NCBI GenBank assembly: GCA_013314715.1
Contig: JABUFC010000008.1
Span: 1-64,000, forward strand
Source: Bacteroidales bacterium
GTDB taxonomy: Bacteria > Bacteroidota > Bacteroidia > Bacteroidales > GWA2-32-17
Reading direction: 5' to 3'
DNA: 64,000 bases
The position numbers were made by a program, and so were the translations under genes. Position 1 is the first letter of the stretch; every line of letters begins with the position of its first letter. Below, in pieces: positions 15,345-24,600 of the stretch. The notes beneath the pieces were generated by a model, which saw only the letters and a list, made by a program, of their open reading frames with translations, did not search any database and was not told the DNA's origin.

Positions 15345-18111
15345 ATTCGTATAATTTTTCTTTTAAAAATTTACCTGTTAACGATTTCTCATTTTTACAA
15401 ATATCTTCTGGGGTACCAGTGGCAACAATATAGCCTCCTTTATCACCGCCTTCAGGACCAAGATCAATAACCCAATCGGCCGATTTTATTACTTCTAAAT
15501 GATGTTCTATTAGAATAATGCTGTGATGACGATTAAGAAGTTCATAAAAAGCTTTTAGTAAAAGTTGAATGTCGTGTATGTGAAGTCCTGTTGTAGGCTC
15601 ATCAAAAATAAAAAGTGTGCTTGGGGCATTTTTCTGACTAATAAAACTTGCTAATTTAAGTCGTTGACTTTCGCCTCCGCTCAAAGTTGAGGTAGTTTGT
15701 CCTAGTTTTAAATAGCCTAAGCCAACCATTTGCAAAATTTTTAATTTACGAACAATTTCATTTTCTGTAGCAAGATTTACTTCGCTGAAAAATGTTATGG
15801 CTTCGTCAACGGTTAATTCAAGAATATCGTAAATGTTTTTTCCACGATATTCAACTTCAAGTATCTCTGGTTTAAAGCGTTTACCATTACAGCTTTCGCA
15901 AACCAATTTAACATCGGCCATAAACTGCATTTCAATATTGATATAACCATCACCGTTACATTCGTCGCATCGTCCACCTTCAACATTAAAAGAAAAATGA
16001 CTGGGTTTAAAACGCATTTGTTTGGCTAATGGTTGATTACTAAAAAGCGAACGAATATCATCGTAAATTTTTAAATAAATAACAGCATTAGAACGTGTTG
16101 ATTTGCCAATGGGGTTTTGGTCAACTAATACAACATCTTGAATAGCTTCGATATTGCCCGTTATATCGGTATAGCCTGTTGTTTTTATACTATTTCCAAG
16201 TTTTTTTTGTATGGCTGGATATAAAACTTCGTTGATAAGGGTCGATTTACCTGAACCACTTACACCTGTTATTACGGTTAAGACTTTAAGTGGTATTTCT
16301 ACATCAATATGTTTTAAATTATGTAAGTGTGCATCTATTATTTTAATGTATAAGTTCGATTTTCTTCTTATACTGGGAACTGGAATTTTAAGTTTTTTAC
16401 TAAGATATTGCGAAGTCAAACTTTCAGGAATAGCCTGCAGTAAGTTCGGAGTTCCATGATAAACAACTTTGCCACCCTGAAAACCTGCACCTGGTCCCAT
16501 ATCAATAATGTAATCGGCTTGACGTATTATTTCTTCGTCGTGTTCTACAACTAATACCGTATTACCCAAACTTTTAAGCGTTTTTAGAACATTTAGTAAT
16601 CGTTGGGTGTCTGCTGGATGTAATCCTATACTTGGTTCATCGAGTATGTATAACGAACCAACAAGACTGCTTCCAAGCGATGTAGATAAATGTATACGTT
16701 GTGATTCGCCCCCTGATAAAGTAGCAGAGCTACGATTGAGCGACAAATAACCTAATCCGACTTCAATTAAATAATTTAAACGATTATTAATTTCAATAAG
16801 TAGCCGTTCTGCAATTTTGTATTCGTGTTTAGATAGTTTTAAATGATCAAAAAAAATTTTAACCTCTTTTATTGACATCATCAGTAAATCGCCTAAACTT
16901 TTATCGTTAATTTTTACATATTCGGTTTCGGGTTTTAAGCGTTTGCCTTTGCAGGTTGGGCATAGGGTTTTGCCTCTATAACGCGAGAGCATTACTCTAT
17001 ATTGAATTTTATAAAGATTTTCTTGTAAAAATTTAAAAAAATCGTTTATGCCAGGAAAGTAAGCTGTGCCTTCCCATAGCATTCGTTTCTCTTCTTCGGT
17101 TAACTTGAAATATGGTGTATGAACAGGAAAACCTATTTTATGAGCATTTTTAATCAATAAAATTTTCCACTCTTGCATGGTTTCGCCTCTCCAACAAGCA
17201 ACAGCATCACTATAAATCGATAAATTTTTGTCGGGAATTACTAAGTCTTCATCAATACCAATGGTCTGACCAAAGCCTTCGCATGTGGGACAAGCGCCAG
17301 CAGGACTGTTAAAATTGAACATTTGAGGATGAGGCTCTTCAAAACTAAGTCCATCGGCTTCAAATTTATTAGAAAAAAAGGTTATCTGCCATTTGTCGTC
17401 TGATTTTATACCAATAACACATTCGCCTTTACCTTCGAAAAAAGAAGTTTCAATAGAGTCGGCTAACCGGTCATACATTTCTTTATTGTGGCAAGTTTCA
17501 AAGCGATCTACCACAATAAACATTGAACTGTTTGTACTTTTTATAGTATCTAATTTTATAAAATCATCGTGTATAAAAGCACGAATATAACCTTGTTGTA
17601 TGAGTTGGTTTATATCTATATTTGATTGCTCATATCTAAATGCGATAAAGCCTAACTGATGGTTGGGTTGTTGACAAATAAAATCGAGCACATCTTTTAC
17701 ACTGTGTTTTTTTACTTCTTTGTGAGATATGGGTGAAATGGTTTTACCTATACGAGCAAAAAGTAATTTTAAATATTCGTGAATTTCTGTTGAGGTACCA
17801 ACTGTAGAACGTGGATTGGAAGTGTTGTTTTTTTGTTCGATGGCAATGGCAGGTGGAATTCCACTTATAAAATCAACTTCGGGCTTTTGCATTCGGTTTA
17901 AAAATTGACGTGCATATGACGATAAACTTTCTACATAGCGACGTTGACCTTCGGCAAAAAGAGTATCAAAGGCTAACGACGATTTGCCACTGCCCGATAA
18001 GCCTGTAACTACAATTAGTTGATTTAATGGAATCGATAAACTAATGTTTTTTAGATTGTTGACACGTGCTCCTTGTATAATGATCGATTTATTCTCTTCG
18101 ATATTTTGCAT
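15343..18111 (-). CDS. uvrA: UvrABC excinuclease subunit A
   Basis: This is the damage-recognition ATPase of nucleotide excision repair; it dimerises and loads UvrB. At 922 residues it is full length. It has two ABC modules: Walker A GLSGSGKSS at about 37-45 and GVSGSGKSTL in the second half, and signatures NRSSATLSGGESQRI and TTSTLSGGESQRL. It has the Q-loop region YVESLSSYARQFL and zinc-type Cys pairs ACPTCEG...LCPTCKGKR and RCDECNGDG...CESCNGKRF. The sigma gene is divergent, and the terminator is shared with the convergent gene. Confidence 0.95.
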   Translation of the reverse strand: MQNIEENKSIIIQGARVNNLKNISLSIPLNQLIVVTGLSGSGKSSLAFDTLFAEGQRRYVESLSSYARQFLNRMQKPEVDFISGIPPAIAIEQKNNTSNPRSTVGTSTEIHEYLKLLFARIGKTISPISHKEVKKHSVKDVLDFICQQPNHQLGFIAFRYEQSNIDINQLIQQGYIRAFIHDDFIKLDTIKSTNSSMFIVVDRFETCHNKEMYDRLADSIETSFFEGKGECVIGIKSDDKWQITFFSNKFEADGLSFEEPHPQMFNFNSPAGACPTCEGFGQTIGIDEDLVIPDKNLSIYSDAVACWRGETMQEWKILLIKNAHKIGFPVHTPYFKLTEEEKRMLWEGTAYFPGINDFFKFLQENLYKIQYRVMLSRYRGKTLCPTCKGKRLKPETEYVKINDKSLGDLLMMSIKEVKIFFDHLKLSKHEYKIAERLLIEINNRLNYLIEVGLGYLSLNRSSATLSGGESQRIHLSTSLGSSLVGSLYILDEPSIGLHPADTQRLLNVLKTLKSLGNTVLVVEHDEEIIRQADYIIDMGPGAGFQGGKVVYHGTPNLLQAIPESLTSQYLSKKLKIPVPSIRRKSNLYIKIIDAHLHNLKHIDVEIPLKVLTVITGVSGSGKSTLINEVLYPAIQKKLGNSIKTTGYTDITGNIEAIQDVVLVDQNPIGKSTRSNAVIYLKIYDDIRSLFSNQPLAKQMRFKPSHFSFNVEGGRCDECNGDGYINIEMQFMADVKLVCESCNGKRFKPEILEVEYRGKNIYDILELTVDEAITFFSEVNLATENEIVRKLKILQMVGLGYLKLGQTTSTLSGGESQRLKLASFISQKNAPSTLFIFDEPTTGLHIHDIQLLLKAFYELLNRHHSIILIEHHLEVIKSADWVIDLGPEGGDKGGYIVATGTPEDICKNEKSLTGKFLKEKLYE

Positions 18112-18128
18112 TTTCGGAATAATTTTTG

Positions 18129-18136
18129 CAAAGGTA
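18129..18136 (-). promoter_or_regulatory. Putative -7 box of uvrA
   Basis: On the minus strand this reads TACCTTTG followed by C, fitting TAnnTTTG, about 18 bases before the uvrA ATG. No good -33 box is visible. It lies within 40 bases of the divergent sigma promoter. Confidence 0.4.
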
Positions 18137-18140
18137 ATGA

Positions 18141-18170
18141 TTGATTTTTGAAACTTTATTATTAACTTTG
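18141..18170 (+). promoter_or_regulatory. Promoter of the first ECF sigma gene
   Basis: TTG at 18141-18143, 19 bases of spacer, then TAACTTTG at 18163-18170 followed by C. This fits the Bacteroidota primary-sigma promoter, suggesting constitutive transcription rather than autoregulation. The leader would be about 58 bases. Confidence 0.5.
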
Positions 18171-18234
18171 CGTATTAAAACTAAAAATTTGCTGCCTATC
18201 GAAAAATTTTACCACTAAACAAAAAAAAGTGGTT

Positions 18235-18828
18235 ATGAAAATGAATCAATATTCCGATTATGAGCTTATTCAAGCTTATATATCGGGCAATGAGGCAGCT
18301 GTTGAAATGATCCTTAATCGATATAAGCGAAAAGTTTATACCTACATTTATTATAGAATTAGAAATAAAGAAATAGTTGCCGATTTGTTTCAGGATACTT
18401 TTATTAAAGTCTTTAAATCAATTAAAGAAAACAAATATGCCGAAGATGGTAAGTTTGGAGCTTGGCTAATGCGAATTGCACATAATCTGGTGATAGATTA
18501 TATCCGAAAAGAAACTCGCCTTAAAACTGTCGCTGTTGATAGTTATGATTATGACATTTTAAATAATAAAAAAATTACCGAGGATTCTACCGAACATAAT
18601 ATTATTAAAAACGAAATAGGACACGATATAAAACACTTACTCGATTATTTGCCAGAAAATCAACGCGAAGTGATTATTATGCGTCATTTTTTAGGAATGA
18701 GTTTTAAAGAAATAGCCGAAGAAACCAATGTAAGCATTAATACTGCTCTTGGACGCATGCGTTATGCGCTTATTAATTTAAAACGCATCGTAGAAGAACA
18801 TAATATAGTTTTAGAAGTAAAAGAATAA
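18235..18828 (+). CDS. ECF-type RNA polymerase sigma factor
   Basis: The ATG at 18235 gives 197 residues (MKMNQYSDYELIQAYISG); a GTG two codons earlier is less likely. Sigma region 2 is visible as YIYYRIRNKEIVADLFQDTFIKVFKSI and AWLMRIAHNLVIDYIRK. Region 4 is visible as LPENQREVIIMRHFLGMSFKEIAEETNVSINTALGRMRYALINLK, a typical helix-turn-helix. No anti-sigma gene follows; the next frame is a 51-codon ORF. The target promoters are unknown. Confidence 0.88.
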   Translation: MKMNQYSDYELIQAYISGNEAAVEMILNRYKRKVYTYIYYRIRNKEIVADLFQDTFIKVFKSIKENKYAEDGKFGAWLMRIAHNLVIDYIRKETRLKTVAVDSYDYDILNNKKITEDSTEHNIIKNEIGHDIKHLLDYLPENQREVIIMRHFLGMSFKEIAEETNVSINTALGRMRYALINLKRIVEEHNIVLEVKE

Positions 18829-18887
18829 TTTTTGGGGATAATAAAATAATAGGCGTTTTAAAGCGTTATATAAAATAAAAACTGCCT

Positions 18888-19043
18888 ATGATTATTTCTA
18901 CTATTATTTATTTTAATGATAATACTAGCGACGAAGAACCAGTTTTAATACCATTCAATGAAGATTTTAACTTCGAAAAATTTTATATAGACCCACCGAT
19001 ATCGTTGCTAGAATCAACTATACAAGCTATTAGAAACCTATAA
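18888..19043 (+). CDS. Small ORF of 51 codons, unknown
   Basis: The frame MIISTIIYFNDNTSDEEPVL... to ...TIQAIRNL-stop lies between the ECF sigma gene and rubredoxin. It is acidic, with a regular amphipathic end (ISLLESTIQAIRNL). An imperfect hairpin (18851-18859 with 18878-18887) abuts its start codon. Composition is compatible with coding, but I recognise no family, so treat it as tentative. Confidence 0.35.
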   Translation: MIISTIIYFNDNTSDEEPVLIPFNEDFNFEKFYIDPPISLLESTIQAIRNL

Positions 19044-19092
19044 TTTGCTGTTATAGTAATTTTTTTTTATCTTTACACTTAAAAAAGAAAAT

Positions 19093-19245
19093 ATGTACAA
19101 GTGTAAAGTTTGTGGTTATGTTTACGACCCCAAGTTAGGCGACCCAAGCCAAAATATTCCAGAAAATACCGATTTTGACAAATTACCTTACGATTGGAAA
19201 TGCCCTATTTGCGACGCTCCTACTGACGATTTTGAAAAAATATAG
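19093..19245 (+). CDS. Rubredoxin
   Basis: This 50-residue iron protein is complete: MYKCKVCGYVYDP holds the first CxxCG pair (Cys4, Cys7), and YDWKCPICDAPTDDF the second (Cys37, Cys40), with the conserved Tyr, Pro and Phe/Trp core residues. Rubredoxins carry single electrons, often to oxygen- or peroxide-detoxifying enzymes in anaerobes. No partner oxidoreductase is next to it. A TATCTTTA -7-like box lies at about 19068, just upstream. Confidence 0.93.
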   Translation: MYKCKVCGYVYDPKLGDPSQNIPENTDFDKLPYDWKCPICDAPTDDFEKI

Positions 19246-19265
19246 TAATTTTTTTTAATCATTGG

Positions 19266-19291
19266 CAACCCTACCATTTTTATTACGTCTT
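19266..19291 (+). promoter_or_regulatory. Candidate ECF-sigma (autoregulatory) promoter
   Basis: CAACC at 19266-19270, 16 bases of spacer, then GTCTT at 19287-19291. ECF promoters typically have an AAC-containing -35 and a GTC-containing -10 at about this spacing. It sits 13 bases before the second ECF sigma gene, where an autoregulated promoter is expected. I did not find this pair at other genes in the window. Confidence 0.45.
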
Positions 19292-19303
19292 TAAATTAGA
19301 TTC

Positions 19304-19897
19304 ATGAAGGTTAACTGGCAAGATAACGATGCTGTGAGCAAGATTGTTGATGCATGTGTCAAGGGCGACCGCATGAGTCAAGAAATTTTATACAAATCGT
19401 TCTATGGCAAAATGGCAACCGTATGTATGCGTTATGCTAAAAACAAAGAAGAAGCCTATGATATTTTGCAAGAAGGATTTGTAAAAGTTTTTGAAAAATT
19501 GAAAAATTTCGAAAAAAAAGGTTCTTTAGAAGGTTGGATTAGAAGAATTATGGCGAATACTGCTATAGACCACATTCGCAAAAGGAAAGATTTTTATTTG
19601 TCATCTGACGATTCTTATGAATTGGATAGCATGGTAGATGATTCATCATTGGATATAGAATTAGAGCCGTTGGTTAACTTGAAGGTTGAAATTATTATAT
19701 CGTTAATACAAAATCTTTCGCCTGCTTACCGAACGGTATTCAATATGTATGTATTAGAAAATATGACGCACAAAGAAATCGCCGACTATTTGAATATCAG
19801 TGAAGGTACTTCTAAATCGAATCTAGCCAAAGCCAAACAAAAATTGAAAGAAATGGTAGAAACTTATATAAAATTACACAAGCATGAAGCCTTTTAA
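19304..19897 (+). CDS. ECF-type RNA polymerase sigma factor paired with an anti-sigma-like protein
   Basis: The 197-residue protein has region 2 (YKSFYGKMATVCMRYAKNKEEAYDILQEGFVKVFEKL, then GWIRRIMANTAIDHIRK) and region 4 (LSPAYRTVFNMYVLENMTHKEIADYLNISEGTSKSNLAKAKQKLKEM). The gene overlaps the next by 14 bases, as is usual for sigma/anti-sigma pairs. It is followed by the large SprB-repeat adhesin gene, so adhesin or T9SS genes are likely targets. A CAACC-N16-GTCTT element directly upstream suggests autoregulation. Confidence 0.9.
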   Translation: MKVNWQDNDAVSKIVDACVKGDRMSQEILYKSFYGKMATVCMRYAKNKEEAYDILQEGFVKVFEKLKNFEKKGSLEGWIRRIMANTAIDHIRKRKDFYLSSDDSYELDSMVDDSSLDIELEPLVNLKVEIIISLIQNLSPAYRTVFNMYVLENMTHKEIADYLNISEGTSKSNLAKAKQKLKEMVETYIKLHKHEAF

Positions 19898-21077
19898 TGA
19901 ACATTTACAGGAAAAACTCAATGCATATGAGTACCCATATCAAGAGGGCTCGTGGGAACTAGTTCAACGAAAGTTGAAAATACGAAAAATATGGAAATGG
20001 GGTAGAATTACTGTAGCTACAATTGCCGTTGTAGCTTCTTCAATCGTTATTTTTAATCAAATACAAAATCAAAAAGTAAATAATAGAGATCAGGTTTCAA
20101 AACAAAAAATTGAAAAAATAGATTCAAAAATATCACAAACTCCACAAATGTCGAATAAACAAAACGAAACATCATCTATTTATCATTCTGCTAAGGATAT
20201 AATAAAAAACAATAATAAAACGATTGCAGTTGATAACTCAAATATTTCTACAAAAAACATCGATGTTAATAGTAATAACCATGAATCAATAAACAATAAT
20301 GTAAACACCACCGTTACTTCTATAAATGTCAACTTTACTAAAAGCACGAGCCAAGGTTGTGTTCCCTTAGATGTTATATTTAATGCTAACGTAAATGCAA
20401 AAAATGTCGATTGTGTTTGGGATTTTGGCGATGGTAGCTATGCTTATGAATTTAACACTCACCATGAATATAAAAAAGGAGGAAAGTATAACGTAAGCCT
20501 TAAAGTAAAAACGAGCGATGGACAAATATTTACTTCAGAGCCACAAACCGTTCAGGTATGGTATGCACCTAAAGCTATTTTCGAATATTCAACTGAAGAA
20601 AATTGTATAAATTTAAAGAATCTTTCAAAACAATCGACATTTGTGAATTGGTACATCAACGATTCACTTGTAAGTGATGAGTCGACTCATTTTTGTTTTA
20701 ATAAATCTGGCAAAGCTGTTATTTCGTTATTAGTCGAAAATAAAGAAGGATGTATCGATTCAATTAGCAAAACCATTGAACTTGTTTATAAAATGCCGGT
20801 AAAATTTGCCAACGCTTTTACTCCCGATGGTGATGGTGTCAATGATTTATTTGGGCCACAGGTCCTAGATGAATCATTCTATAGTTTTAAAATGTTTATC
20901 TATAATAAGTTAGGCAAATGTGTTTATGAAGCAAATGGAAATCATGTATATTGGGACGGAACCGATATGAATACAAAACAACTATGTATGCCGGATGATT
21001 ATTTCTACAAGGTTTTAGTTGTTGATAAATTGGGTAATAAAAATGAATTTTCAGGTAAAATTCAATTGAAACGATAA
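19884..21077 (+). CDS. Anti-sigma-like membrane protein with PKD and gliding-type C-terminal domains
   Basis: The 397 residues show three parts. Residues 1-35 (FNEHLQEKLNAYEYPYQEGSWELVQRKL) resemble the short cytoplasmic helix of Bacteroidota anti-sigma factors (P-x-x-x-x-W...KL). One membrane segment spans about 38-58. Outside, after an Asn/Ser/Lys-rich spacer (60-145), comes a PKD domain with VWDFGDGS (about 150-225), an Ig-like stretch, and a gliding-associated C-terminal domain at about 310-397 (FANAFTPDGDGVNDLFGP, then MFIYNKLGKCVYE and WDGTDM). The same C-terminal type ends both giant adhesins. It overlaps the sigma gene by 14 bases. Holding the sigma factor and sensing envelope or export state is inference. 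Confidence 0.75.
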   Translation: MKPFNEHLQEKLNAYEYPYQEGSWELVQRKLKIRKIWKWGRITVATIAVVASSIVIFNQIQNQKVNNRDQVSKQKIEKIDSKISQTPQMSNKQNETSSIYHSAKDIIKNNNKTIAVDNSNISTKNIDVNSNNHESINNNVNTTVTSINVNFTKSTSQGCVPLDVIFNANVNAKNVDCVWDFGDGSYAYEFNTHHEYKKGGKYNVSLKVKTSDGQIFTSEPQTVQVWYAPKAIFEYSTEENCINLKNLSKQSTFVNWYINDSLVSDESTHFCFNKSGKAVISLLVENKEGCIDSISKTIELVYKMPVKFANAFTPDGDGVNDLFGPQVLDESFYSFKMFIYNKLGKCVYEANGNHVYWDGTDMNTKQLCMPDDYFYKVLVVDKLGNKNEFSGKIQLKR

Positions 21078-21096
21078 ATAAAAAATGTTAAATTTG
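21066..21096 (+). promoter_or_regulatory. Promoter of the small secreted protein / SprB-repeat gene pair
   Basis: TTG at 21066-21068, 20 bases of spacer, then TAAATTTG at 21089-21096 followed by C, an excellent fit to the Bacteroidota -33/-7 consensus. The ATG at 21113 follows closely. The adhesin pair could therefore be transcribed independently of the sigma/anti-sigma pair. Confidence 0.55.
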
Positions 21097-21112
21097 CATA
21101 AAAATTTTTAAA

Positions 21113-21658
21113 ATGAGAAAAGTACTTTTATGGATATCTGTTCTAATTGCGAGCAGTTTATTCGCTCAACAAGGTTTTGATTTGAAAAAATATGTTGCAT
21201 TTAAGTTTTATACCAATGGTATTAACGATGAAAAAACGGCAGATTACGTTGCTCGAACTTTAGAAAAATCTCAGTTGTCAACCTTCTCTGCGTTTAATTA
21301 TAAAGAAAATATCGGATATTCGATAGTGACTGATGCTTATTATGCTCATGAAATTGAAAAGTATATCAATAATATGATGAATGTACGTGTTGAAAGTTAT
21401 GAAATTGTTGAACTAACAGAAGATCTATTTTTAGATATATATTTAATTAAAGGAAATGCTTTATCTAGTAAGTCAAAGCAACTACCGCCATTTATTTCTA
21501 TGGGTCCATATACTCAGTTATCAAACGATTTATACGCATTAGCTAAGTCGATCTGGATAAAAAAGTATCCCGATGTTTACAATTCGTTTTTCCATTCTTC
21601 GCCACTAACCCCTGAACAAATAGAAGAACAAAATCGAAAGTTAAACCGAAAAAATTAA
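21113..21658 (+). CDS. Secreted protein of unknown function next to the SprB-repeat adhesin
   Basis: The 181-residue protein has a signal peptide (residues 5-17, cleavage near FAQ-Q). The mature part has a segment compatible with a small alpha/beta fold (KKYVAFKFYTNGINDEKTADYVARTLEKSQ... then GYSIVTDAYYAHEIEKYINNMM), like domains that compare residues of a heavy-metal-associated-like or POTRA-like unit, but without metal Cys. It lies 4 bases before the adhesin gene, so an assembly or chaperone role for the adhesin is possible. No family is recognised. Confidence 0.6.
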   Translation: MRKVLLWISVLIASSLFAQQGFDLKKYVAFKFYTNGINDEKTADYVARTLEKSQLSTFSAFNYKENIGYSIVTDAYYAHEIEKYINNMMNVRVESYEIVELTEDLFLDIYLIKGNALSSKSKQLPPFISMGPYTQLSNDLYALAKSIWIKKYPDVYNSFFHSSPLTPEQIEEQNRKLNRKN

Positions 21659-21662
21659 AGTC

Positions 21663-24600
21663 ATGAAAAAATATTTATTACTACTTGTTATATTTACCAT
21701 TTTTGGATTTATTGATGCATTTTCTCAATGCAGCAATTGCAATTCAAATTATCCTTCTGCTTTACAAACGATTACTCCAGGACAAACATTAACGGTTAGT
21801 TCTTGTGTATATGGTGGGGAATATTCTTATTATAGTGTAACATCGGGAGTTACATATACATGGCAAACCTGTGGTGATTCAGATTTTGATACACAGTTAA
21901 CTTTATTTCAGGGTGGAACTTGCGGCAGTGGAACTGTATTAGCAAACAACGATGATGGGTGTGGAACTCAATCAACAATAACTTGGACTGCTACTTTTAC
22001 TGGAACAGTAACTTTGTTATTGAGTCAATATAGTTGTGCTAATAACTCAACTTGTATGACACTTTCGTGGAGTGCAACGGGAGGAGGTAGTGGAGGAGGT
22101 GGTGGAGGAGCAGATTGTGCTCATGCCGACCCTTTTTGTACTGGTACTACCTATAATTTTCCAATGCAAACCAATAATGGAAGTGCAGAAACAGGACCAC
22201 AATATGGTTGTTTATGTGCTACCCCAAACCCCGTTTGGTATTATTTAAGAATTTCTCAATCCGGACCCATTGGTATTACTATTTCAAGTACTTGTGGTGA
22301 TATTGACTATGCTGCATGGGGACCATTTAGCTCTTTAACTTGTTCTCCAAGTGATTTAACAACTAACACTTCAGGTTGTGGAGGAAATTATTCAGCACCT
22401 AGTGGCAATATGGTTGATTGTGCTTATAGTGGTGCGGCAACAGAAGTTTTAGATATTTCTAATGCTTTGGTAGGTCAATATTATTTGCTTTGTATTACTA
22501 ATTACGCAAACTGTGTTGGTAATTGTATTTTTTCTCAAACAAGTGGTACAGGAGCTACAGACTGTAGTATTGTAACTTGCGATATAACAAACTTAACGGC
22601 CACGCCTTCGGCTTGTAATTCGGCTACTAACACATATTCTGTTTCAGGTACTATTACATTTAATGGGCAACCTACCACGGGTACGCTTACTATTACTGAT
22701 AATGCCGGACAAAGTCAAACGTTTAATGCACCTTTTACCAGTCCGATAAATTATACTATTTCAGGTATTACTGCCAATGGAGCGGCACATACAATTACAG
22801 CTCAATTTAGTAATGCACCTTCGTGTAATTTTACTGTAAATTATACAGCACCACCTGCATGTAATACATGTACTGCCAATGCTGGTCCAGATCAAACGGT
22901 ATGTGGATTGTCAGCAACATTAGGTGCAACAGGTGGGGCGGGATATAGCGCTTATCAATGGTCAAATGTACCAGGGTTAACTTTCAGCAATATTGCTTCG
23001 CCAACATCAACGGTTACAGCATCATCACCAGGGACATATACTTTAACTTGGAATGTAACGACTACCGCTGGAGTTACTTGTTCCGACCAAGTAGCTATTA
23101 CATTTGTGAATCCACAAGCAGGTTTTACATATAATGGCAATCAATGTGTTACAGGCAATAGTTATAATTTTACCAATACAGGTACTTCATCGGGAGCAAC
23201 GTATTCATGGACTTTCCCTAGTGGAAGCCCTTCTACATCTACAGCTCAAAATCCAACGGGCATAACATGGAGTACACCAGGAACTTATACTGTAACCCAA
23301 ACCGTTACTCAAGGTTCTTGTACCGCGACTTATTCTCAAATAATTACCGTTTATCCAAATCCTACTGCTAACATTACTCCTACTAATGTTACATGTTTTG
23401 GGGCTTGTAATGGGAGTGCTATAGCTTCGGGAAGTGGTGGAAGTGGATCATATTCTTACAGCTGGAATACCGGACCTACCTCGCAAACCATATCATCATT
23501 GTGTCCGGGGACTTATACCGTTACCGTTACCGATACATATGGTTGTAAAGGGACTGCTTCAGTAAATATAACTCAGCCTGCAGCACTCACATTAACGACT
23601 ACACGAACAAATCCTACTTGTAATGGAACTTGTAATGGAACTGCAAATGTTTCGGTTACCGGTGGTATAGGACCATTTAGTTATTTGTGGAGTAATTCTG
23701 GAAACACAGCGTCTATAAATGGTTTATGTGCTGGAACTTATACCGTAACAGTTACTGACCAAGCTTCGCCAGGTTGTACTCAAACAGCTAACGTTGTTTT
23801 AACTGATCCACCTGCTATGGTTTTATCTACCTCAAAAGTGGATGCAACATGCGGAGCAAACAATGGTTCAGCTACTGTAACAATAACTTCAGGTGGAACG
23901 CCCAATTACAATTATGCTTGGTCAAACGGTTCAACAACGAATAATACAACAGCTACCTCTAATACTATTAATGGTTTAGGAGCAGGGGCGTATACTGTAA
24001 CTGTAACGGATGCAAACGGTTGCAGCAAAACAACAATCGTTAATGTTGCTAGTTCGGGAGCACCAACTGCAACTATTACGGCAAGTACCAACCCTCTATG
24101 TAATGGACAATGTAATGGAACAGCTACCGTTTCATTAACAGTTACTACAACACCTCCATATAATTATTATTGGTCGAATGGTTCACAAACATTAGGAACA
24201 GCTTCGACTTCAAATAGTGTTAGTAATCTTTGTACAGGTTCAACTTCAGTAACGGTTACCGATAATTTAGGTTGTAGTGCAGTAACATCTGTAAATTTAA
24301 CTGCTCCTTCAGCTCTTGCTCAAAGTACTACTTCAGTTAGCGCACATTGTGGACATAACGATGGAAGTGCTACTATTAATGTTTCTGGAGGAACGCCCGG
24401 ATATACGTACCAATGGAATGCAGCTGCAGGTAGTCAAACTACTCAAACAGCAAATAATTTACTGCCTGGTAGTTATACTGTAACGGCTACCGATGTTAAT
24501 GGTTGTACCATAGTAGGGAATGTTACTGTTGGTAATTTAGCAGGTGTGGTTGCTTCTATTGCTTCGCAAACCAATGTTAGTTGCAATGGAGGTAATAATG

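Noticed and set aside
15343-18111. Damaged or split uvrA
   Set aside because: The frame is uninterrupted and both ATPase modules and the zinc Cys pairs are present.
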